Shown here: positions 1-6,193 of the stretch, piece after piece
How positions within the stretch are numbered: position 1 is the stretch's first letter
Layout of the letters: each line of letters opens with the position of its first letter
Position numbers and translations under genes: made by a program
Notes under the pieces: model-generated
Seen by the model: the letters and a program-made list of their open reading frames with translations, nothing else
Told to the model about the DNA's origin: nothing
The model's database searches: none
NCBI GenBank assembly: GCA_016200785.1
Contig: JACQED010000304.1
Location: 1-9,641, forward strand
Source of the DNA: Chloroflexota bacterium
Lineage (GTDB): Bacteria > Chloroflexota > Anaerolineae > Anaerolineales > JACQED01
DNA length: 9,641 bases
Direction: 5' to 3'

Positions 1-87
1 GCGCTTCGACGGCTCTCCCGCGCCACCCCGCTCCCCGGCCCCCCTGCTCTCCTTCCCAACTTCCTCTTCCTCCCCCGCCGTCTCCCC
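1..87 (-). repeat. purine-rich low-complexity tract inside ftsK
   Basis: Read on the - strand, bases 87 to about 13 are almost entirely G and A with a recurring GGGGAG/GGGAG pattern. They encode residues 701 to about 725 of FtsK, rich in Gly, Glu and Arg. Glycine is repeatedly GGG and arginine includes AGG, whereas the preceding motor domain mostly uses GGC and CGC. The tract begins directly after the conserved VVEYWR end of the motor domain, in the variable linker to the gamma domain. It resembles degenerate G-rich dispersed repeats rather than evolved coding sequence, but it keeps the frame open. That origin is inference. Confidence 0.5.
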
Positions 88-2187
88 GCGCCAGTACTCC
101 ACGACGTTTTCCACCTCGCGGTCGGTGACGAAGCAGCCCTGTAAACGAACGGGCGTGCCGGCTTCGGGCGAGAGGAACAACATATCGCCCCGGCCCAGCA
201 GCGACTCCGCGCCGGGCGTGTCGAGGATCACGCGCGAGTCAATTGACGAGGCGACGGCGAACGAAATGCGCGCCGGGAAGTTGGCTTTGATCAGGCCGGT
301 CACGATGTCGGTCGAGGGGCGTTGGGTGGCGACGATGAGATGCATGCCGGTCGCGCGCGCCATCTGCGCCAGCCGAATGAGCGTCCGCTCGGTTTCGTCG
401 GGGGCGAGGATCATCAGGTCGGCGAGTTCGTCCACGAGGATGACGATGCGCGGCAGGCGCTCGGCGTCTTTCTTGCGCTTGATCTGCTGATTGTACGCTT
501 CGAGATTGCGCGCGGCGACGGACTCAAACAACTTGTAACGCCGATCCATCTCGCGCGTGCACCAGCGCAGGACGCCGAGAATGCGGTCGAGTTCGACCTC
601 GACGTGACCGTACAGGTGCGGCAGTCCGTTGAAGCGCACCAGTTCGACCATCTTCGGATCGATCATGATCAGCCGGAGGTCTTCGGGTGTGTTGTTCGCC
701 ACCAGGCAGGTGGCGGCGGCGGTGATGCACACCGACTTGCCCGATCCGGTCGTGCCCGCGATCAAAAGGTGCGGCATCGCGGCGAGGTCGGCGGCGATCG
801 GCGAGCCGGACACGTCGCGGCCGAGCGCGATCGCCAACGGCGAGTTGATCTTCTGAAAGGCTGTCGACTCCATGAGCGGGCGCAGGCCGACGAGGAACGT
901 CCTTCGATTGGGCACTTCGATGCCGACGTACGAGTGGCCCGGCACGGGCGCCTCGATGCGGATCGTCGGAGCCGAGAGCGCCAGCGCGAGGTCGTTCGCC
1001 AGCGCCGAGATTTGCGAGACCCGGACTTTGTATTGCTTGATCTCGCCGTCCGGCCCGGGGCGTTCGACAAAGCCAGGCTCGACGGCGTACTGGGTCACCG
1101 ACGGGCCGGTTTTGTAATCGATCACCTTCACCGGCAGGCCGAAGTCGCCCAGCGTCTTTTCGATAATCGCCGCCGATTGATTGATGTCGCGCTCGCCCGG
1201 CACGAGCGCGTCGCCGCTCTCAAGCAGGTCGAGCGAGGGGAGAAGAGGCGAACGCTTTTTCGGGCGGGCCGGCGTTTCGTCGCGGGTCGGCTCGACGCTG
1301 AAGCGTTTGGTATATTTGATCTTCTCTTTGCGGCGTTCGACGATAGGCCGCGCGTCGCCGCTCGTGGCGATGGGCGAGGCGGCCACCGCCGGGGCGGGCG
1401 TCGTCTCGGCGGCCGCATTTTCGCGTGATGGGAACATCCGCAGGAGCGCCCTGTAGGCGCGATAGAGCGGGTTGCGATCCGGCGAGGCAGGATCGAGCTC
1501 CGCGCGATTCGCCACGCCGATGCGTGGCGTGACCCAACTCCACACTGTCACAACATGGCGAGGCCGCAGTCCCGAAGCGAGCAGGCCCAGGACGACGACG
1601 ACGAGCGAAAAGAAAAGCCCGGCTGTCGTTCGGGGCAACCCCGAGTCGTCGGTCAGTTCGAGGAGAGTCCAGCCGACGAGGCCGCCGCCTTTGCCGCTCA
1701 CGGCCAGCGCGAGCGATCCTCCGCCGGCAAGATGCAATAGCCCAAGCAGGGCCAGCGCGGCAAGTTCCGCGGCGACCACTCTCCACCACGCGAACCGCCG
1801 TTGTGGACTGGAGGGACGACCCGGTGGAACGCCTCGTTGCGTGGGAACGTCTCTGCGATCCCGGCTCACCCAGCGCGTGAAATTATCGGCCAACAGCGCC
1901 GCGCCAGCGCCGGCGGCGGTCAAGGGGACAAGCAGAGCGCCCCAGCCAAACCAGACGCGAAAGGCCGCGACCAGGGCCTTGACGATCGCGCCGGACGAGA
2001 GGCCGGCGAAGCCGAGCAGTGCGACCAGCGCGAATGCAAGCAGGATCAGCGCGAGGATGTCTTCGGCATATTTCCACAGGCCGCGCAGGAGACGCAGAAG
2101 ACTCTCGACGAGCAACAGGATCGGCGAGTTTTTCGGCGGCGTGCCCTCTTGAGCAAAGCCTCGATTAGATTTCGATTGAGGACTCAT
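1..2187 (-). CDS. ftsK: FtsK/SpoIIIE-family DNA translocase (C-terminus off window)
   Basis: Hexameric, ATP-driven, membrane-anchored motor that pumps chromosomal DNA through the division septum and, in well-studied bacteria, activates Xer recombination at dif. The frame is open from an ATG at 2187 to the window edge (729 codons), so it is 3'-truncated by the window. Four hydrophobic segments are visible at about residues 43-62, 79-100, 137-155 and 187-207, then a Pro/Ala-rich charged linker (about 240-310). The alpha/beta motor follows, with Walker A AGTTGSGKS at 477-485 and Walker B ILVDELADLM with D586/E587. The ATQRPSTDIVTGLIKANFP stretch is diagnostic of the family. The DNA-reading gamma winged helix should lie outside. 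Residues 701-729 are a Gly/Glu/Arg low-complexity tract using GGG codons unlike the rest of the gene. An in-frame GTG at 2205 is an alternative start; no clear Shine-Dalgarno precedes either. A terminator (2311-2356) separates it from the S1 gene. Identification is secure; the start is moderately sure. Confidence 0.95.
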   Translation of the reverse strand, partial: MSPQSKSNRGFAQEGTPPKNSPILLLVESLLRLLRGLWKYAEDILALILLAFALVALLGFAGLSSGAIVKALVAAFRVWFGWGALLVPLTAAGAGAALLADNFTRWVSRDRRDVPTQRGVPPGRPSSPQRRFAWWRVVAAELAALALLGLLHLAGGGSLALAVSGKGGGLVGWTLLELTDDSGLPRTTAGLFFSLVVVVLGLLASGLRPRHVVTVWSWVTPRIGVANRAELDPASPDRNPLYRAYRALLRMFPSRENAAAETTPAPAVAASPIATSGDARPIVERRKEKIKYTKRFSVEPTRDETPARPKKRSPLLPSLDLLESGDALVPGERDINQSAAIIEKTLGDFGLPVKVIDYKTGPSVTQYAVEPGFVERPGPDGEIKQYKVRVSQISALANDLALALSAPTIRIEAPVPGHSYVGIEVPNRRTFLVGLRPLMESTAFQKINSPLAIALGRDVSGSPIAADLAAMPHLLIAGTTGSGKSVCITAAATCLVANNTPEDLRLIMIDPKMVELVRFNGLPHLYGHVEVELDRILGVLRWCTREMDRRYKLFESVAARNLEAYNQQIKRKKDAERLPRIVILVDELADLMILAPDETERTLIRLAQMARATGMHLIVATQRPSTDIVTGLIKANFPARISFAVASSIDSRVILDTPGAESLLGRGDMLFLSPEAGTPVRLQGCFVTDREVENVVEYWRGETAGEEEEVGKESRGAGERGGAGEPSKR

Positions 2188-2203
2188 GGCAAGACGGTGT
2201 CTC

Positions 2204-2267
2204 ACCACGAAGACACCAGGGCACTAAGTTTTTCTCTGCGCTCTTCGTGCCTTCGGGTCTTCGTGGT
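2204..2267. repeat. imperfect inverted repeat (ACCACGAAGAC type) upstream of ftsK
   Basis: Left arm 2204-2228 and right arm 2243-2267 pair at 21 of 25 positions, with a 14-nt loop. The outer 11 bp, ACCACGAAGAC/GTCTTCGTGGT, are perfect. The arms are built from variations on CACGAAG-like units. I recall similar CACGAAGACAC-type hairpins as dispersed intergenic repeats in several environmental phyla; that is memory, not a search. It lies 17 nt upstream of the ftsK ATG and well downstream of the S1 terminator, so it would be in the ftsK promoter or leader region. It has no T-tract and is not an intrinsic terminator. Confidence 0.75.
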
Positions 2268-2310
2268 AACTTTCCAGACGGGCTCCAGATGTGATGTGGT
2301 TCACGCCGAA

Positions 2311-2356
2311 CAAAACAAAAAGCCGAGGAGGGTCGCCTGGTCTGCCCCGCCTCGGC
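2311..2356 (-). terminator. Rho-independent terminator of the S1 gene
   Basis: On the - strand, GCCGAGG (2356-2350) pairs with CCTCGGC (2328-2322). After one C/T mismatch the stem continues with GGG/CCC, leaving a loop of about 13 nt. The stem is followed at once by TTTTTGTTTTG (2321-2311). It sits 22 nt after the stop codon of the S1-domain gene (2379), as expected for its transcript end, and it implies that ftsK uses its own promoter in 2188-2310. I see no convincing -35/-10 pair for that promoter. Confidence 0.87.
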
Positions 2357-2378
2357 CCGTCGTTCCCCACAGGCTATT

Positions 2379-3395
2379 TTACATCGGCGTCGTATTCTCT
2401 GCCCAGCGGTTGTCGGCGCGGCGCAAGCTGAGGCCGATGCGCCGGCCCTCGCCGTCAATGCTCATAATGCGCGCCCGCACGACTTCCCCTTCCTGAACGA
2501 TGTTGCGCGGGTGCATGAAACTTCCCTCGGCCAACTCGGACACGTGAATGAGGCCCTCCAGCCCCTCTTCGAGGCAGGCAAACGCGCCGAAGGGGACGAC
2601 GTGCGTGATCTTGCCTTCGACGACCTGGCCGACGGTGTAGCGGTGTTCGACCGTCGCCCACGGATCGGGTTGCAGGCGCTTGAGGCTGAGCGCGATGCGG
2701 GCGTGAGCGCGGTCAACGTTGATGACGTAGACGTCAACTTCCTGGCCCGGCTCCAGAGCGTCGCCGGTGTGAGCCACGCGGCCCCACGAGACTTCCGAAA
2801 CGTGGATCAGTCCCTCGACGCCGCCGAGGTCGACGAACGCGCCGAAGTCGCACACGTTCGTCACCACGCCGCGAGTGATGTCGCCGGGCTGAAGTTTTTC
2901 CAGCACCTGTGTCCGGCGGCCCGGGCCGGCCTGCGCCGCGCGCTCCGAAAGCACGATGCGCCCGTTGGCCGGATCGAACTCGATGACCTTCAGCGTCATC
3001 CGACCGCCGATGCGCCGCGCAAACGCGGCTTTACGTTCCTCTTCGGACACCTGCGACGGGAAGGCGACGATGTGCGAGGCCGGGACGAAGCCGCGAAGCG
3101 CGCCCCACCCGACCAGCAATCCGCCCCGGTTGAAGCCGACGACGGCGAGTTCGACCGTCTGATCGGATTCATAGACTTGCCGTGCCGTCGCCCAATCGAG
3201 CGAAGCGTCGCCGCCGCCGTCGGCGCTGCCGCTCGACCCCGCCCGTTCACTCGCGTACCTGGCCGACTCATTTCGCCGTTCAGAGCGCGAGCGATAGGAC
3301 GCGTACTCGCCCTGCTCCATCACCGCCTGCCACCAGGCGTCGTCGGCTGACGCCACAAGATCGTTCCCCCAGTAGGTCGCCGTTCCCGTTTCCAT
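2379..3395 (-). CDS. S1 RNA-binding domain protein (short ribosomal protein S1 homologue)
   Basis: A 338-residue cytoplasmic RNA-binding protein with three OB-fold S1 domains. Domain 1 (about 78-152) is degenerate. Domain 2 (170-240, with VCDFGAFVDLGGVEGLIHVSE) and domain 3 (255-326, with VVPFGAFACLEEGLEGLIHVSEL) are canonical. Residues 1-75 are a low-complexity Ser/Arg/Gly/Ala tail. Members of this family bind mRNA on the 30S subunit or act as general RNA chaperones. With three domains it is shorter than the six-domain S1 of Proteobacteria and closer to the shorter homologues of Gram-positive-type phyla, so I call it an rpsA-like homologue without assigning the symbol. The ATG at 3395 is preceded by AGGAG (3411-3407), 11 nt away. 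A plausible promoter lies just upstream and a strong terminator just downstream, so it can be monocistronic. The S1 assignment is certain; the ribosomal role is likely but not proven. Confidence 0.93.
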   Translation of the reverse strand: METGTATYWGNDLVASADDAWWQAVMEQGEYASYRSRSERRNESARYASERAGSSGSADGGGDASLDWATARQVYESDQTVELAVVGFNRGGLLVGWGALRGFVPASHIVAFPSQVSEEERKAAFARRIGGRMTLKVIEFDPANGRIVLSERAAQAGPGRRTQVLEKLQPGDITRGVVTNVCDFGAFVDLGGVEGLIHVSEVSWGRVAHTGDALEPGQEVDVYVINVDRAHARIALSLKRLQPDPWATVEHRYTVGQVVEGKITHVVPFGAFACLEEGLEGLIHVSELAEGSFMHPRNIVQEGEVVRARIMSIDGEGRRIGLSLRRADNRWAENTTPM

Positions 3396-3399
3396 TGCG

Positions 3400-3414
3400 T
3401 TACATTCTCCTCAT
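3400..3414 (-). other. four-codon upstream ORF (MRRM) in the S1 leader
   Basis: Upstream of the S1 ATG the - strand reads ATG AGG AGA ATG TAA, ending 4 nt before the S1 start at 3395. The Shine-Dalgarno AGGAG of the S1 gene lies inside this mini-ORF and its two arginine codons are AGG and AGA. Whether it is translated is unknown; no clear ribosome site precedes it. It may simply reflect an SD preceded by AT. Confidence 0.25.
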
Positions 3415-3433
3415 ACCGCCAGAATAATGCAGT

Positions 3434-3461
3434 AGCATACTCAAAAGCAAGAAAAGGTCAA
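3434..3461 (-). promoter_or_regulatory. putative sigma-70 promoter of the S1 gene
   Basis: On the - strand TTGACC (3461-3456; 5 of 6 to TTGACA) is separated by 16 nt from TATGCT (3439-3434; 4 of 6 to TATAAT), in a locally AT-rich 78-nt gap. Predicted transcription start is near 3427, giving a leader of about 30 nt. Read-through from the upstream membrane-protein gene cannot be excluded because no terminator hairpin lies between. Confidence 0.5.
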
Positions 3462-3473
3462 ATGGGATTCCGA

Positions 3474-5471
3474 CTATTGTGAATTGCGCTCGGCCACGCG
3501 CTCCGCCGCGTCACGCTCCATGCCCGCAATCGCCCGCGCAACTTCCTCAAGTGCGACGCGCTGTTTGCGATACAAGTCCGCTTCGCTCACCGCCAGGCGC
3601 ATCGCGACGTCGCGCACCCGGCGGCCTTGCAGAAACTTCATTTCGAGGATGTTGTACAGCAGCCAGTCGCCGGTGAACTTGCGCTGGCCTTCAGGCCGGA
3701 TGCTCTCGATCGCCCGGAGCAAAACGGCGCGCACGGCGTTGGCGGCGTTGCCGTCGTGATCGCGCAGGGCGTTCTCGACGACGCGCAAGCGCAACAGCGG
3801 GCTGGCGGTGAGTTTCGGCCCGCCCCAGTAATGGTTGAGAGCGTCCTTCACGACTTGAGCGAGGTCGGTGTCGGGGGGCAGGCCGTTCGGCGACATCAGC
3901 GCGGTCGCGCCCGAATAACGCGCGGCGGCGCGCAATCGCTGGATGGTGTCGATCTGCGGCATCAGCGCGTCGAGCGCGGTGAACACGCGCTGTTGCAGAA
4001 CCCGGTCAGCGAGCGCGGCGGCGGCGCGCTCCGCCAGCCGGGCGAGCACTTCGCGCTCTTCGTCGTTGAGATCGGGATGCGGTGCGCGAGCGCGCAGGCC
4101 GAGCAGGCCGATGACGGTCTCGCGCTCCCCGCCCGCTTCGGCGTCCGGGCGAGCGTGCAGTGGAATGACCCAGAAGTCTCTCCACACGAACAAGCCGCTA
4201 TCCGGCGACGGTTGAACCGTCGCCTGAACGTCTGCCGGCTGGGCGCCGTTCGAGGCCGGGATGATCGAAAGGGGCCACGGGGCTTTGTCGCTCTCCGGAT
4301 CGTCCGGCCCCACGCGCACTTCCACGCTCATCCCCTCCGGCCCGACGGCGGCGACAAACGCGCTCGGCACGCGCAGGAGATCGCACGCCGCCGCCAGCAC
4401 CGATTCGAGAAAGTCGTGGACGTCGCCGGTCGTCAGCAGTCGTTCTTCGAGTCTCTGTAGACGCCAAACGTCCTCGCGATCTTTACCGCCGCCGTAAAAC
4501 AATCGGCGCTCGAAGGGGATGCGCGCCAGGTTGATGGCGAACTGCAAGCCGAGCAGTGTCGCGACGAGGAAGAACGGCGTGATCTTCCACGCCTCGGCCC
4601 CCAGCCACGCGGCGGCGCGATTCACGATCACCATCACCGCCAGCGCCGACGAAACGACGACGGGGCCGCGCAAGAACCACTGAAAGAGCCGACTCCGGAT
4701 CACGCGATCCGGCTGAGGCGAACCGAAGAAGGCGACGCTGTAAGCCATGAGCGTGAGCAGGCCGCCGACAGCCAGGTTGCCGAGCACGACCGTCAACCAG
4801 AACAAGAATGGATGGAGGCTCGCCGGGCGGCCGCCCACCGCCAGCAGATAGGGAAACGTGCCGATGGCCGGCGCGATCGAAGCGACGAGCAAATAGCCCA
4901 TGCGCCGACGAGTCGTCGAGGTCAGGCAGCGCCGGTAGGCCCGGTAGAGATTCACGATGACCAGCGCCGACGCGCCGACGAAGGAGAGCGCGAACAACGG
5001 GAATAGCGGTCCCGGCTGGAGATGGACCGCCGAAGCGTCACTCGCCCCACTTTGCACGATGATGTCAGTGGAGGCCGCCAACACCCACAGCGCCGTGCTG
5101 GCGGCATAGCCCAGCCGGATGCCCATGCGCCGCCGGCCGCGCGACGGGCGGCCGGTCGTCGCCAGCAGAGCATCCGAAAAGTGAAAGCCGGTCGCCGGGA
5201 TGAAGGCAATGCCAAGCCATTGCAGGCGCAACCAGGCCTCGGCGTCGCTCAGCGAAACCGACAGCGAGGCCGCCACATCGGCGGAGAACACGACGACGAT
5301 GCAGGCCATCAGCAAACTGAACGAGCGGGCCACACGGTCGCGCAGGTTGAACGTCAGGCTATAGAGAAGGAGCGAGAGCGTGGTGATCGCAATGCCCGCC
5401 GTCAGAATCTGATTGAGGGTAATCAGCAGGCGGGTGAGGAAGTTAAGGGCAGACAAGAGGAAGTCAAACAT
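3474..5471 (-). CDS. multi-TM GAF-domain protein with C-terminal HTH; putative membrane-bound regulator
   Basis: A 665-residue protein that I cannot name precisely. About nine hydrophobic segments span residues 14-40, 51-73, 84-104, 118-140, 155-176, 190-212, 221-249, 269-290 and 298-318. They resemble the 7TM sensor region of some histidine kinases. A short charged helix (330-350) leads to a GAF-like domain (about 350-495, from DVHDFLESVLAAACDLLRV to ERAAAALADR). No HisKA H-box and no N, G1 or G2 boxes of a kinase ATPase are present. Instead residues 535-648 are helical and end in a sigma-70 region-4-like helix-turn-helix (618-648, containing RDVAMRLAVSEADLYRKQ). I infer a one-component signal-transducing regulator that could bind DNA from the membrane; ligand and targets are unknown. 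The ATG at 5471 has no Shine-Dalgarno and begins 8 nt from an inverted repeat. The S1 gene follows after 78 nt. Confidence 0.85.
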   Translation of the reverse strand: MFDFLLSALNFLTRLLITLNQILTAGIAITTLSLLLYSLTFNLRDRVARSFSLLMACIVVVFSADVAASLSVSLSDAEAWLRLQWLGIAFIPATGFHFSDALLATTGRPSRGRRRMGIRLGYAASTALWVLAASTDIIVQSGASDASAVHLQPGPLFPLFALSFVGASALVIVNLYRAYRRCLTSTTRRRMGYLLVASIAPAIGTFPYLLAVGGRPASLHPFLFWLTVVLGNLAVGGLLTLMAYSVAFFGSPQPDRVIRSRLFQWFLRGPVVVSSALAVMVIVNRAAAWLGAEAWKITPFFLVATLLGLQFAINLARIPFERRLFYGGGKDREDVWRLQRLEERLLTTGDVHDFLESVLAAACDLLRVPSAFVAAVGPEGMSVEVRVGPDDPESDKAPWPLSIIPASNGAQPADVQATVQPSPDSGLFVWRDFWVIPLHARPDAEAGGERETVIGLLGLRARAPHPDLNDEEREVLARLAERAAAALADRVLQQRVFTALDALMPQIDTIQRLRAAARYSGATALMSPNGLPPDTDLAQVVKDALNHYWGGPKLTASPLLRLRVVENALRDHDGNAANAVRAVLLRAIESIRPEGQRKFTGDWLLYNILEMKFLQGRRVRDVAMRLAVSEADLYRKQRVALEEVARAIAGMERDAAERVAERNSQ

Positions 5472-5479
5472 GACATGGA

Positions 5480-5565
5480 GCGTATCGCTTATGGCTTATC
5501 GCTTATCGCAGTTCACGGGCACAATGAGGCAGCGGGCGATGCGCGATAGGCGATTTGCGATACGC
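5480..5565. repeat. heptad-phased inverted repeat, copy 1
   Basis: Left arm 5480-5509 is GCGTATCGC followed by TTATGGC, TTATCGC and TTATCGC. Right arm 5536-5565 is GCGATGC, GCGATAG, GCGATTT, then GCGATACGC. The arms pair at about 24 of 30 positions around a 26-nt loop, and the outer 9 bp are perfect. It fills almost the whole 96-nt gap between the acetyltransferase stop codon (5568-5570) and the membrane-protein start (5471). A 26-nt segment (5486-5511) matches 6136-6161 of copy 2 at 23 positions. No T-tract follows on either strand, so it is not a classical terminator, though a folded RNA could protect the transcript end. Confidence 0.8.
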
Positions 5566-5567
5566 GA

Positions 5568-6107
5568 TTACCGCAGTGTCAATCCAAAGAACAACGCGAT
5601 GTCTTGATTGGGATAATAGCGATCGTTGTAGCCGCAGAAAGTCAGGCCGCGCTTCTGGCAAAAGGCAATGGCCGGATAGTTCTTCGACTGCATTTCGACG
5701 ATCAATCGCCGCAGGCCGGCGTCGCGCGCCACGGCCACCGCCTGCGCGAACAGCGCGGTGCCCGCGCCCTGCCTCCGCCATTTGCGATCGACGGCGAAGT
5801 CGGCAACCCATCCCGTTCCGGCTATCGGGCCGGGATGAAGAGCCAGGTAGCCTTTCAGCTGTTCCTCGCCCTCGGCCACCAGGAACGCGGCGCTGTGCGT
5901 CCAGGTATCGGCCAGGTCACGCGGCTGGCGCGGAAAGTTGACGCGCATCGAGCGCGGCAAGCGCACCTGCCGAAAGGTGACGGACGTCTGCCCGTCTCCT
6001 TCGCGCGCGTCCATCTGCCACACGTACTCGGTGCTGTAGCCATGATCCAGCGCGGCCAACTTGAGAATATCCGTCGAGGTCGCAGGCCGGATGGTGAGAG
6101 GAGGCAC
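5568..6107 (-). CDS. GNAT-family N-acetyltransferase
   Basis: A 179-residue cytoplasmic acetyltransferase of the Gcn5-related fold, transferring acetyl from acetyl-CoA to an amine. The acetyl-CoA pyrophosphate-binding motif A is visible at 103-120 (DFAVDRKWRRQGAGTALF, with the R/QxxGxG/A core RRQGAG at 111-116). Motif B follows at 134-160 (LIVEMQSKNYPAIAFCQKRG, then FCGYNDRYY), as in RimI-like proteins. The N-terminus (1-30, with ALDHGYSTEYVWQMD) is the variable substrate side; the acceptor is unknown. The start is GTG at 6107. It has no Shine-Dalgarno, but an extended -10 TGGTAGAAT ends 6 nt before it, arguing for a leaderless transcript. Inverted repeats of one family lie on both sides of the gene (5480-5565 and 6127-6190). 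Family assignment is firm, substrate unassignable. Confidence 0.92.
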   Translation of the reverse strand: MPPLTIRPATSTDILKLAALDHGYSTEYVWQMDAREGDGQTSVTFRQVRLPRSMRVNFPRQPRDLADTWTHSAAFLVAEGEEQLKGYLALHPGPIAGTGWVADFAVDRKWRRQGAGTALFAQAVAVARDAGLRRLIVEMQSKNYPAIAFCQKRGLTFCGYNDRYYPNQDIALFFGLTLR

Positions 6108-6113
6108 GGGGCG

Positions 6114-6122
6114 ATTCTACCA
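6114..6122 (-). promoter_or_regulatory. extended -10 promoter directly before the GNAT gene
   Basis: The - strand reads TGG TAGAAT (6122-6114): TAGAAT matches TATAAT at 5 of 6 and carries the TGn extension. The hexamer is separated from the GTG start (6107) by only 6 nt, which places transcription initiation at or next to the start codon. No good -35 is seen, as is usual for extended -10 promoters. The promoter lies just outside inverted-repeat copy 2. Confidence 0.6.
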
Positions 6123-6126
6123 GAGA

Positions 6127-6190
6127 TTCGCTTATCGCTGATGGCTTATCGCCGATCGCAGCTGCAATAAGCCGATAAGCGATAGGCGAA
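6127..6190. repeat. heptad-phased inverted repeat, copy 2
   Basis: Left arm 6127-6149 (starting TTCGCTTATCGC) pairs with right arm 6167-6190 (ending GCGATAGGCGAA) with two mismatches and a one-base bulge. The loop contains the palindrome GCAGCTGC (6158-6165). Like copy 1 it is built of TTATCGC/GCGATAA heptads and shares ATGGCTTATCGC exactly (6141-6152 and 5491-5502). It begins 3 nt beyond the stop codon of the Ig-domain gene (6194-6196). No T-tract follows on the - strand, so intrinsic termination is unlikely. Confidence 0.8.
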
Positions 6191-6193
6191 GTT

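Noticed and set aside
322..1428. 368-codon open frame on the + strand opposite ftsK
   Set aside because: Arg/Asp/His-rich translation with no recognisable domain, fully antisense to the conserved FtsK motor domain; typical open shadow frame in GC-rich DNA.
1511..1528. Perfect 7-bp hairpin GCCACGC-CGAT-GCGTGGC
   Set aside because: It lies inside ftsK coding sequence, without T-tract or regulatory context; expected by chance in GC-rich DNA.
2511..3350. 279-codon open frame on the + strand opposite the S1 gene
   Set aside because: Antisense to three S1 domains that align clearly; the composition is that of a complement shadow.
3627..4460. 277-codon open frame on the + strand opposite the GAF-domain gene
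   Set aside because: No domain, no ribosome site, and biased composition mirroring the opposite-strand gene.
5480..6190. Possible CRISPR array or intrinsic terminators in the heptad repeats
   Set aside because: The 7-nt units are contiguous or palindromic with no unique spacers of uniform length, and no T-tract follows either hairpin in the direction of transcription.
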